Both the position numbers and the translations under genes were made by a program. 64,000 nucleotides of DNA from contig NC_092580.1 in NCBI RefSeq assembly GCF_037975245.1, positions 4,192,501 to 4,256,500 on the forward strand, in the 5' to 3' direction. Shown here piece by piece: positions 12,792-25,400 of this stretch (its first letter is position 1; every line of letters begins with the position of its first letter). The stretch comes from Apostichopus japonicus. Lineage: Eukaryota > Echinodermata > Holothuroidea > Aspidochirotida > Stichopodidae. The notes below the pieces were generated by a model, which worked only from the letters and a program-made list of their open reading frames with translations, did no database searches and was not told the DNA's origin.

Positions 12792-13199
12792 CTGGAGGAA
12801 ATGAAAAACCATAACAAGAGTGAGTAGAGATCTGCAGACCAGGAAATGGAAACAGTAGTAGTACAAGAGTGAGTAGAGACCTAGATCAATGGGTATGAGC
12901 TGCAGAACGACTAATAACGGACCATGCAAATGAGTATCTTCCTGTCGGTAGTCTTGCTATGATGTTGTAGATGGAGAGTAAGACATTAATTCACAGTGCT
13001 CAAATATTCATTTTTGGGTTTGAAACATTACATTACACGTGTAGTACATCCATGTCTCGTGGGCATCAGAGATGCAACGATTCATTTCCTGTTAAGGTCG
13101 AGTCGGGTCTTTGTAGATTATTTCCACGACTTTGGATTCGACAACTCTACTATGGGGAAAGTTGACAAACTTGTTTGAGTGACTTCACCCTTGAAAGTT
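12792..13199. other. Unannotated
   Basis: A short imperfect duplication of the AACAAGAGTGAGTAGAGA type occurs at 12814 and 12862; nothing else is seen. Confidence 0.4.
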
Positions 13200-13992
13200 A
13201 GTGATTCAAGCCACGACTGGATATAACACTAGTGGACATATAGCTATGACTGGAATAACACTAGTGGACGTATAGCCACATTTGACTCTATATATACTAG
13301 TGGACATATAGCCATGACTGGATTAACACTTGGACATGTTGCCATGACTGGATATAACACTAGTGGACATATGGCCACGACTGGATATAACACTAGTGGA
13401 CATATAGCCATGACTGGAATAGTCCACTAGTGGACGCATAGCCATGACTGGATATTACACTAGTGGACATATAGCCATGAACACTAGTGGACGTATCGCC
13501 ACGACTGGATATAACACTAGTGGACATGTAGCCATGACTGGAATAACATTAGTGGACATATAGCCACGGCTGGATATAATACTAGTGGACATATAGCCAT
13601 GACTGGAATAATGGACACTAGTGGACGCATAGCCATGACTGGATATAAAACTAGTGGACATATAGGTATGACTGGATATAACACTAGTGGACATGTAGCC
13701 ATGACTGGATATAACACTAGTGGACACGTTGCCACGACTGGATATAATACTAGTGGACGCATAGCCATGACTGGATATAAAACTAGTGGACGTATAGCCA
13801 TGACTGGATATAACACTAGTGGACGTATAGCCATGACTGGATATAAAACTAGTGGACGTATAGCCATGACTGGATATAACACTAGTGGACTTATAGCCAT
13901 GACTGGATATAACACTAGTGGACATATAGCCATGACTGGTTATAACACTAGTGGACATATAGCCATGACTGGATATAACACTAGTGGACGTA
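13200..13992. repeat. 33-bp minisatellite (ACTAGTGGACATATAGCC)
   Basis: About 24 units of ACTAGTGGACATATAGCC plus ATGACTGGATATAAC. The left part is irregular, with truncated units, and the right part (from about 13620) is regular. Because 33 is a multiple of three and the unit lacks stops, long frames are open on both strands (13599-14033 plus, 13455-13958 minus). They encode only the repeat (for example TSGHIAMTGYN) and are not called as genes. Confidence 0.92.
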
Positions 13993-14033
13993 TGAACAAC
14001 TTGATCCGCTTGAAATACATGGCTGTTTCTTAA

Positions 14034-14547
14034 TTATAGTTCATTTTCCTAATGCATGGGTCACAGAGAGGGCTGTGAGGTATCGTTTTGCCATGACACA
14101 TACATAGCTGTGTTTACTTGCACTTCTCCTGCGGTGGGAATGGGCAACTCCATTCAACCTCAATACAATTAGTACAATATATACCATTTCTGTCACCCAA
14201 AATAGTATGATCTGTACACAGATTAATAAAATTACTTTAGTGTCTTTACCTATTGATGAAGTAATAAACAACAAAGCGTGTATTATCTGTTTTTGGCATC
14301 TCTTCTTTTATCTACATTATCTTTGCTTCCACACATGATCACCTACGGCCAGCCCAGTGTCTGTCTAGAAGGGCTGCCTCCAATATAGTCATTGCAAACT
14401 GAAGCGTAAAACCGCTGCGTTTATCCTTTTCAGGCTACGTAGCAACATGCTGTTACATTTGCAACAAACACCTGTATGAATAATCCCTACTACAACCAAG
14501 ATGTGGTTGGTTATGATAAAAGCTCTTAATCCACATATATTCATAGT
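14034..14547. other. Unannotated
   Basis: No exon or repeat recognised. Confidence 0.4.
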
Positions 14548-14571
14548 GTATATATATATATATATATATAC
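14548..14571. repeat. (TA)n microsatellite
   Basis: A pure TA run of about 24 bases. Confidence 0.9.
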
Positions 14572-17500
14572 TTCTGTTTACTGCAAAATCTGTACCATAA
14601 AATACAATTTTTCAGGAGATTGATGGACAAGGTCACAAATTTCAAAATTTTGTCTATTTTCTAAGAGAATTGTGCAAGTAAAAATTTCTTAGCTTGACAT
14701 TTTCCTTTCATATGAAAATGGTTAGTGATACCCATAACCCAAGGCACAATTTAAAGCATCATTTTCCCACTGAACTTTGATAAATTTTTCCCATTTCTAG
14801 AAGAGCAAGGCTTCACTTATTGCAATGATGGGAGACAAATTGAAAACTCCCACAGCTAGAACTGTCTTGGATCGAGTCTGCTCTAATCATTCAGTTCTTC
14901 ATATTTACATTCATACTTATGAAATAAGAAAGGGTCTTATGGATCTTGTTTCCGTTTGTTCCATTGTGATTTTAAAAAATGGTCGATAGGTTCGTGAAAT
15001 TTACTAAAAATGGGCAACCAATCGCAGAAAGCTACTTTAACCACATTGGACCTGAGGCTGGGGGGGGGGTTGGGAGTGGGTACATACTCTCATGGGGGCC
15101 ATAATATCGGTACTATACACATGTTACAGCTAACCTTCTCCATATTGTTATTAAATTAAGTGTGAAATTTAGTTCTGTTCAAAAACTTTAAACGAATGTA
15201 TAGGAATGATTAACACATGTATCCTACAAGCAACATTTCTTTACAACATGTGACAACATTTTTGCAATCAAAAGGTGTTTGAACTCAGTTTATATCTTAT
15301 GTTTTTTTGAAACTTGGTCAATATCATCAAAATCATATGATTGAAGAAAAGATGTGTTTTCTTACCTTTATTTTCTTTCTCGTATTTATTTGAAAAAGAA
15401 ACGGATTTCTGCTTATAAATTTTATTTCCTACCCAAATTCTAGTCAGCTGTTTTGCATCAAGTTTTCCTCAAAGAAATCAGTGGCCGTTCTTGCCATGAG
15501 CACAGTGCACGAACCAATACTTGTATTTTCGACACAAAAGGAGATAGATTGCTCTTCCAAAATCTCTTTATTTTCCTCCCTGTCTCGATCCTTTGCTTTT
15601 TATAAGCATCTGTTTTGCTTTCGATTTCAAAAGAACTATCATTTCTGCAGCTTTTGCTCGCAATGGCACAAAAGAATTGAACAAAAGATGTCCCTTATCC
15701 TGCTGTTTCAAAAGGAACACTTTTGACCAAGTGATCTCTCTCACCAAAAAAAACACACACCAAAAAAAAAAGGAAAAGAAACAAAACCTTGATACAAAAA
15801 AAAAAAAAAAAACCTTGATAAAGAACCATTAGCAACTGAGAACAAATATTTTCCTTCCTTACAGAAAAACGATAGAGAGATAGAGAGAGTGAGAACACAG
15901 CTTCCTCTTCCCGAATCCTTGAAAAGTTGTGAACAAAAAAATGTTAAAAGCCTTAGTACTAGGCAGCTTTTTATTACCTTTTTACATCAAAACAGTAGGA
16001 GCTGTAGCTATTGTAGTACCAAATACATATGAAGGAAGCATGTAACTGTTCACTGTTGGTTACCCCCTTTGTTCACCATGTTCTAAAGCTCCCTGTGAAG
16101 AGGTGTCCCTTCTAAATATACTAGCTTAAAGAAATCCCCTGTGTTTGTTGATCACTTAGTGGAGTTGCTGTTGATGAAACACTTGTAGTTTTTGTCACCT
16201 ATTTATCATAACTGTTTACATACACTACAGTGAACAAACTGCGATAATCAGAAGGGTCAGAGGTTGGGCTGGGAAGTGTTGGTCTGTGTCATAATGGTGT
16301 CGTAACATGCCAGGCTGAGTAGGCAATAGAAACGAGAGGAACTGGGAAATTTTATTCGAAAAGCGAGATAAATATACAGTGAGAGATACTGTTGATGGAC
16401 AAAAAGGGGACCATGGCTCAGTGCACTCCATTGACTACTCCAAACCCTCTGTTCCTTCTCTCATGGTAACAAGTTTACTCATCACATCACAATTGTGTTT
16501 GCCCTTGAGGGGGTCAGGTACACCCCCTCCTATGTAAAGGTAGATCCAGATTTGGGGGGTCTGATCCTGAGTATGTGAGCGTCCACATTACGATCATGAT
16601 CACCTTTACAGGGTTCTTTCCTCCTTTCATTCTCAAATGTGAAGTAATTGTGGCCTAAGCCAATGTCTTTGAAATATTCTATCATCTTCATAGGAACATC
16701 ACCCTACATATTCAAATGATATATGTGGGCTTGTAATTATAGATGTTTAAAATAAACAAAAGTTTGATGAGCGCAACACTCTACGTCATAGTTTGCACAT
16801 ATTTAACGAGTTTCCCCAGATTTATCAAAACTTCAAATGTGTATATCTTGGAAACGAAAAAACCTTTCGAAAAATTTTTAACAGATGTTTGAATGAGATC
16901 ATCGCACACGACAAATGTTCGTAGACATTTAAAGATGTACTTTGAAAACTAAAACATTTTGCAAAATCAAAATGAAGTTTGACAAAAAAAACCCAAAAGA
17001 AACCCAATTTTTAAACAAGGTTTATATTTGATTGATACTTCTCTCCCCCATTCTTTCCTCCTTATCGGATGATGGATAGTTTTCTAAATACCCTCTGGGA
17101 GGATAAATCATAGGTCTTCCGATATTCAAAAAGTATTCTGGTCATAATGGGTCATCACAGCACCATGTTGCGTAGTAATTCTGACACACAGAACCGCAGA
17201 CTGCCACCGTGCAAGAGAGATCCCATTGGTTTTTATTTGTATTGCATTAGCACCCAACAGAGCCAGGCTTAATATCAAAATATCCACCTTCCTTGGCACA
17301 ATGAAGCTCGGCAAAAAAACAAAAAAAAAGGAAAAATTAAGGCTCTATCTTCCGGCAGTAGGAACTAACTTTGTCACATGTGATGATCATAAAAGCCCCA
17401 ATGTTTTTGAGATTGACGTTTATTTTGGGGAAGTAGAATGATCGGGCAGGTGATTGTGGTTGAGGTACCGGCTAAAGAAGGAATTCTAAAAATGGTTGGA

Positions 17501-19313
17501 TAAAGATCAGCTTCCAAGAGAGCAAAAAAAAACACGACAGGGTTAACTCCGTTGGTGCCGGTTTAAAACAGCATTATGTCAGCAGATAAATTTTTTGCCA
17601 TCTTCTTATTTATGTCTGCTGAATTTGTCTCTTTGCAAAGGCTCAAGGGAAATCATGAACAGTTAAAGAAATAGCATAAATAGTGGAGTTAATATATCAG
17701 GTGGGAACAAAGAGAGGAGGTAATTGGAAGGGGGGGGGAGGAAATTTATTTTAAGCCTATTGTCACCCTTTAAAGTCACATTAGCTCTACAATATTGCAG
17801 TCGCAATATCTGCAAAACAAAGTGTGGTGATGTCAGATGGTTTATGCAACAGCTTTCTCTTCACCTTATTAATTATTCCTGTCCCATCCATATATAGGTA
17901 GGTATGTATATTGCATGTCAGTCAAGGATTCCAGGAAACTCTGCGCTGCATTTTTGTGCCCAACTTATTTTGGAGACTTCTGTTTCATCTATTTTTACCC
18001 TAAAATTCAATGGTGTCCACAACCCACAAACGAACCCCCTAACATAGGTTCTAATTGACCTTTCACCTTGAGCCCATGAGAGGGGATGGGAGGGGGAGCA
18101 TGGACTTATTTTGAAACCAGCATGGTACCATGAGAATCTCAAATACCATGTGGTGAGAATGGTATGTTACCATTTTCTGCTTGTTACAACCACATATTTG
18201 TGCACAATGATTGAGAATTGTGACAAAGATTTGGCCAGAAATCATAGAAACATGGCTGAGAGAGTGAATATGCTGCCCTTAGATATATGCAGGCTTACAA
18301 CAGTCTTAATCATCTAGTGTTTAAAACATTTCTTGAGAATGAAAGAAATTATTTTCCTACCTCATCCCTGACTCCTCCCCCCCCCCTCAAACCATCCCCC
18401 ACCTGCTCTTTCACCACCATTGATTGTATAAACCAATAATCGCCCAATGACATTTTAAAGTTCCGCAGTTGGTGATTAATGGGTTACAGTCGTATCTATA
18501 ACTATTCCTCACCATTACAGGAACTTGAACTGCTCTTTTGATGGCATGTACACATATCACAGCTCTCCAAGGGTCAGGTCAAGAAACACAGAAACAAACA
18601 GGACTCAGTTTCATCTGAAGAGACTGTGACCCTTAATAGCACTAGGGAATATGTTTTGTCTGTTTTCAATGAATAACTTGCTTGCCTTCATATCTAACTG
18701 ATCAAATTAGGCAAAAGGATTGCCAAAATGTATGGAAAACAAAACTAAATTCTAGTGGATGGGACAAAACACTTTTTCTGTGGTACTTAACGGTTTGCAA
18801 TTCTCTTCTCCCCTATCAGTGAAATGGTAAAGCCACAAGTCACCTGGTCGGACTAAGGTGTATTCGATAATTTGTGATATTACATCATATGGCCAGAATA
18901 TCACAAAGAATCATAATTAACCCAACACAAAAGTATGTACAACATATGTACATACATACACAACAGTTTGTAACAGGGGGAGGGAACAGCAAACTGAGAG
19001 CAACATTGGCCAGGGGGGGGAGTAAACAGAATGCAGGTAGTCCAAGCCGGTACCAGGAGCATCGGGGCAAGTGTGGAGCCCCCATGCCCCCTCCCCAACC
19101 CCCTTTGTGATTCCACAGGTTCAAAACTGTCAAATGCTATGTATCATCAAAGTGACAATTTAAAACAAAAACAGTCTCTACGGAATAGAAGAGAGAGCGC
19201 AGAGAGAAATATTGTGGGCTAAACATTCACGACCTTTCCAATACCCTTCTAAGACAGGCGTTGAACTACAGGGATGTTTAGTTTGTGTGATAACCTCCTT
19301 TCAGGTACAGGCC

Positions 19314-19317
<4 letters not shown>
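14572..19317. other. Intergenic, AT-rich, nothing firm
   Basis: Homopolymer runs occur (G near 15062 and 17731, A near 15750 and 15798, C near 18380). A weak donor-bearing open segment at about 15366-15409 on the minus strand is phase-compatible with the 12.7 kb candidate exon, but its acceptor is poor. No conserved coding sequence was found. Confidence 0.4.

Positions 19318-19349
<32 letters not shown>
19318..19349. repeat. (AT)n microsatellite
   Basis: A pure AT run of about 30 bases just downstream of the last exon of the small secreted-protein candidate. Confidence 0.9.
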
Positions 19350-19351
<2 letters not shown>

Positions 19352-19420
19352 AGTCATATCAGGCAATATTAATAAACTTAAAACTTTACCTCGGTCGGGT
19401 AGATGGATGGCTGCCAAAAC

Positions 19421-19470
19421 TCAAACAGGAACCGATTCCTTCTTTGCCAACTGGAGAATTTCCTTTACAT
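19421..19470 (-). CDS. Secreted-protein candidate, exon 4 (C-terminus)
   Basis: The acceptor TTCTCTCCCTAG precedes this exon. It completes an Asp codon and encodes VKEILQLAKKESVPV and TGA. A second AG eight bases further in would open another frame (NSPVGKEGIGS) leading to a donor at 19384-19389. I prefer the first AG. Confidence 0.35.
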
Positions 19471-22400
19471 CTAGGGAGAGAATTTTAATAAAGTAATCAC
19501 CATTGCATATCTACAAGTCCATGAAGACTTGACAACTGATCATTTTTTGTGTATTGTATGTTATTTATTGTGCCATTACTGCAAGGTCATGACCGTCATG
19601 TAGATAATGACACCAATAACTGGGTACCATTCCTTATAATTAAGACATCTATGATACCTATATATATCAAAGGTCATATACCATCTTCTGATTGGTTGAC
19701 ATTCCTATACTTCTAGCAGAACAAATAGGACAAGATCTGGGAGAAACCCTTCTTTCAAAATTTACAACCAATGCTGATTTGTGACGACAGAAAAGTCTCC
19801 AAAAACCTTGTTTGAAGTTCAGAGTGGTATATAGGTTTCAATTTGAAAAGTAAAGTGGGAGATTAACCTGGAAGTATTGAGGTCAAACAGGATATTAAAG
19901 GGTTATAACAAGGGATCATTCTATTGGACAATATAGGAAATAGACAAAGATTGCCATTACAGAGAAAGTAAGAGACCTGTGGGAAGGGTGCATAAGGAAT
20001 TCATCAAATAGCTAAGCACAAATCCCTGTACAAACATCCCTCCCTGCCCCCCCTCACCCTAAAAAAAAAATAATAAGTCAAAATAAAAACAGTGACAACA
20101 AAGGGAAAAAACAGATATAATGCCCACTTGTTTTGTTATATGTTTAAATTGAAATGTCAGAATCTAAACACTAACCCCCTACAAAAATAAAAAATGAATA
20201 TAAACCTCCCAAACAAATTCTGCAAGAGTAAAAACACATAACAGCTGCATGTTTTTACACATTTCTTCCTTCCATAAATTCTGAAACAATCACCCAGGAG
20301 ATTTTGCATCACGAATAGATTTTATATCAGACCCTTGTGATCACATCTGAATGTGTGGCAGTTAAGGAAACCAACATGGACACATTGCAAGGTCTATTTC
20401 ACAGGTTACAAGCAATGGGAATGACATTTCAACACTTGGGATATTGCAAAGTATGAGAAAGCTAACAGAATTGTTATATTCAGCAGTCCATAAAAGATAC
20501 CATATCATACCAATATCAAGAACGGGTTACATTTCATCACCATCTCCACCACTGTGGATCACCATCTTTGTGGTTCATTATCTCCACCACCATGCATCCT
20601 CACTATCAGCACCACCATGATCCACCACCACCATAGTCACGAACACTACATTGTACATCCCCACCATCATGGGTCACCACCTCCATGGAACGTCATCATA
20701 TCTACCAGTGCCATTCATCCTCATCACCACAATCAGCACTACTACCACCTACAACGTCCATACCAGAATGGATGATCATCATGATCATCACCACCATCAT
20801 CGACATCACCGTCATCATCATCTCCAGTGTCATGCATCCGCACAATCATCATCACCATGGCTCATCACCACCACCACTACCACCACCACCATGGATCACT
20901 ACCTCCCTGGATCAGCATCATCACCATCACCAGTGCGATGCATCCTCTCACCTACAACATCAGCACAGTTCATCACCACTTGCAATAACCACCACTACCC
21001 CTTATAACATCACCACCATGGATCGCCATGAAGGATCACCAACAGCAGCATGGATCACCCACCTATGTGGATCATCAAAATCATCAGTGCCATCAAGCCT
21101 CACCACCAGTAGCACCATGGTTCATCATCATCATCACCACACACCACACCATCACCACCATCATTCATGGTCAGTCAACAACAAACTAACCCTTCCACAA
21201 ACCTTGACCTTTTCATCAACTTAGATCTTAAAATGTCTTCCCCCCAACCTATAATAAACGCAGGCTATTTTAAACAAATCAAACTTGACCTGTGGCCTCT
21301 ATAAAGTTCTGTAACCCACAAAGGACCAGTGCCCAATGGTTGCCAACTTTGATTCAAGCCTAATAAAAGTTTTTTTCCTTTTCTTTTGCTCCAAATTTAA
21401 TGGTGCTAAAAGTATTTCTCCCCCCCCCCCTTTTTTATTACCTCACATTTCAAAGGTAAGTTTCTTCTCATATGTACATGACCAAAATGACATCGGCTTT
21501 GGAGAGTAGGGTATTATTACATCATTTTATAGTTTAAAGATGAAGAAATGTAAGAAAGCAAAAACATTTCTAATATTAAGAAAAGTATTTGTATATGAGA
21601 GCAGAGATATCAAATTAAAGCAATCAATTTGACAGCCAAAAGAGCAAAAGTGGTTAATTTTAGGATACTTTCTTTCGAAGAAATACAACAAAATAGTCAT
21701 AAAAATATTTATTAAGCCAAATATATATATATACACTTACCAAACAGTTGCAATGTCAAAGTCAGTAATTCCTTTGGAGTGTAACATCCAACTTCACCGA
21801 TGTCAAAAACAGATTTCCTTTCCCCTGCCTGGCTGTTCCGACTCTTCCAATCCTGTCAACTGAAGAAATCGAATGTTAATTTATTAATTCTCAAACAATT
21901 ACAAAAGGTCACGCAATTCCAATTGCAGCTTGAATATTTCCTGCTGCTGTATAGTTGACGACCGACCTACTGGCCCAAACCAACCTCACTGAACAATCCT
22001 CTCTTGAACTGGTTGGTAGGCTAAATTCCTTAGATCAGGCAAGCGCACACACGAAAAACTAACAATGACAAGCCAAAAATAAAAAATAGATCCCAAAGAA
22101 AATGCTTGACATAACAATGGGTAACAGTCATGCTGGTGAATAAACAGGTTCTGCTTGGCCAGAAGCCAGTGAGGGCTTTCCCCTATGACAAGAAGTGGCC
22201 AAACAGGAGAAGCTAATAACAAACAGGGAGTCACATGATAAAGCCAAAACAAAGGCAAGAGGCAGTCATTAAAAAAAAAACGAAGAATAAAAAACACACG
22301 GCTTGGGCAGTTTGCCAGGGACTTACCGGTATGCTACAGTAGTTAATGCATTTATAATAACAGCTTAATATTTCCATAAACAAGTGAACAGTCATGAAAA

Positions 22401-25400
22401 ATAGTCAATGCATGTTACCATGGCAACAGAGTTACAGCCGGTAATAAATAACATTGGCTTGGTGTTCATCATTGTTTATAGTCATACCACACTTAGTGTA
22501 CTTCAGTTATTAATAAAAAAAAATTAAAAAATACCCATGAAGAGAAGTTGAGAACCAAGAAAAGGAAGAGGGGAAAAAAATGTTTGGTGAAAGCTACCGA
22601 AAGTCCAGATTTTATGTCACATGAGATCTTTTTGGATCCATAAATTTTCAGTCAGTTAAAGGAATTACACATATTGAAAGTGAGGGGGTGCTGTCGATAA
22701 CATATTGCCAACTTCAGCCCTCTGTTGAACAATCACCTGACCACTGACTGTCAATTTCATTTGCCACATTTGGGGAAAGTCACCATTTCTTCTTTGACAG
22801 CGTCATGGAATTTCTCACGTGACACATCAAACACTAGAGCAACAGTCTATCATTTTTCACTGCTCTCACCATCAGAAGATGCTCCAACAATACCACAAAT
22901 TCTAAAAGTCAGCAATTTGGTATAAATGCACTGCATGTATTTTGTACCTCTCACCTATTATTATTAAAAATTAAGAGTTGGATAATTAACGTGTATTCTG
23001 TGAAAACCTTCTTTTCTGCCAGATTTAGTTTGTTTCCTAGTTTTTGAGTTATTGCAGGAGTAGGCATTGGTAAAGAGACATGGGAAATTTTATTTGGGCA
23101 AAATATCGCTTTGCATTTCTTACACGACATTTTCGGGTCTAGTGACTGCACTTTAACGGCAAATAATTAGGTTAAGTCATTTGTTATAAAAATCCTACTA
23201 ATTAAACATTAAAACCAACAACACACACACACACACAAAACAAGACTGACAAATTCTGTTTCTGATTGTACACAAGCCATATATGATTGCATAATTGGGT
23301 ACCCCCCCCAAAAAAAAATCACATTATGTATATATCTACACTCGAGTATAACCTTTTGGCTGTTCCGCAGTGTATATAGTTTACAAACCATTAACCTTAA
23401 TACACAAAATTTTGTGTCCACCAAAATGTAATAAAACATTTTATTGATTCATTTCCAAAACTTTTTCACACATGAAACATATTTCAGCTTTTTACCTTGT
23501 TTTGTTTCAATTCTGGTGGATTTTCAGGAGCGGAACAAACAAGTTTGCATAAAGTACCTCTAAGATATTTCCTTTAAAGGTTTAAATAAATGGCACCGTC
23601 AGCTTTAAGGTCGCACCACACAAACATTAATGTGGACAGGTTCTAGATGCCTCCTCAGGGAGCAGTCATGTGCAAAGGTCTTAGTTTTACACTGGAGATT
23701 AGAGGGACTTCTAGCTTTGAAGTATACATAATAGTGGTCATAAAAACTGTCTCACCCAAGGACCCAAGGCTCATTACAAGCACAAAACAGTCAATATCAC
23801 TTCAACTTCTACTTGTACACATCTAGGTCAGAAGTTTCCCCCCATCTGTCAGTTTTATCAGTCTGCCCAACTCCATGTCCTTATAAGGTGAAGGTTGGAA
23901 TGTGGCTATATGTCCTGGTAGTACCTTTCAACATTGTTTGTCAAATGTTTGTCTTATATCTAACACACAACAATACATTAGGAACAGGTTGATGGATTAT
24001 CTGACTTTCAATGAACTTCTCTGACAAGATAATGTGAGAGTACCTGCTACTGTAATATACAGTGTTGACAGAATCATGTTGCTCCCTAATATAACTTTAC
24101 ATCCATCCTGTTGGTAAGTTTAAATAATTTATGAAAAACATAATAAACAATTGCATTGCTTAAGGCCATAAGCACAACCTGTTTATCTGTTTTAATATTG
24201 AGTTCAGAGGGTGAGGTTGGATGAAAGACATCTTTATATGTACTTGTATATATTAGTCAAGTGATTTGAGTTTCCACCTTTAAATTCTGTGGAAGTATTG
24301 CAATCTTTTTAAACAAAATTTTGATAACCCTCCCCACAAAGGAGGGAATTCTCCCCTTCCCTATCACCAATCAATCTTCCCCAATCCCCTCCCTCTGTAC
24401 CCCCCTACCTCCCATCCATTTTCAAAGAATTGAAGCACAATTTGTCACCCTAAAACTATCAGCAAAAATAGTGCAATAGTAATCCTATGTAAGTCAGTTC
24501 CCTCTTCCAACCTGTTGACCCCTCCCTTCCTCTCCCCCCAGGGACCCACGAGTGTATTTTTGCAAAGAATGGAAGAATATGTTGTCACCCGAAAACTATA
24601 TACAGAATTTATGTCAAAAATGTGGATGGTTATTTACTCTAGTCACATATTAGAGTTGCTACCAACCCATTCATCTTTCCTCCCCTCCTCCCCCTCCTCC
24701 CTCCCTCCCTCCCCCCTCCCCCTCCTCCCTCCCCCTCCTCCCTTCTCCTCCTTCTCTCCCACCCCTCCAAAAGTGTATTTTGTAAAGAATGGAAGCAATT
24801 TTTTTGTCACCCTGAAACTATCATTGAATGACACAAACAATGTGAATTTAGGGTTACCTATTCAAGTCACCAATCAGAGGTGTTAACCTTCTTCAGTATA
24901 TATCTCATATATGCAAGGTGTTGCTTTGTTTGCTTTCAAAACTCTTGTTATATAAAGTTTGTTTATTGTCACTAGGGTGTGTGCTGTTATCATGCCAATC
25001 TTTTCAACAATTCAACAGGAGAACAATCAATAAGGGCAGCTGGCTTCACCCATGCAAGGCCCACCTACAGCTACATGGCTTACCTGTCAACATCATGACT
25101 ATTTGTAATTGTCTTTAAATATTTATAATATAAGAAGCATTTATACAAAACATGACCTAATTGCAAACACATAAGGAGTGCATGTTCTCATGATATCTGT
25201 ACTACCCTGGGCTTTGGTCATAAGACAAATCACATTCCAGTGATTTAAAGAGATGTGTATTAATATACAATACTGCATACAAAGAGACAGTCATTTCGCA
25301 AGGGCTTCTGCCAATCAATGTACATTTCAATTGCTTAATAGGTAAACTATGTCTGTGCAATGAATATCAAGTTCAGCAGGAAATGATTCCCCCCAACCGT

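Noticed and set aside
15366-15409. Possible exon (KSVSFSNKYEKENK) with donor GTAAGA, phase-compatible with the 12.7 kb exon
   Set aside because: The acceptor lacks a pyrimidine tract and the segment is too short to distinguish from chance.
20554-21224. His-rich frames of up to 179 codons
   Set aside because: They are products of the CAY-rich repeat; several overlapping frames are open at once.
19421-21852. Resemblance of the C-terminal helix of the small secreted candidate to CRH/urocortin peptides
   Set aside because: A gapless match of hydrophobic positions is visible, but there is no dibasic cleavage site directly before it, no Gly-Lys amidation signal, and the protein ends far too early. 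Amphipathic helices match easily by chance.
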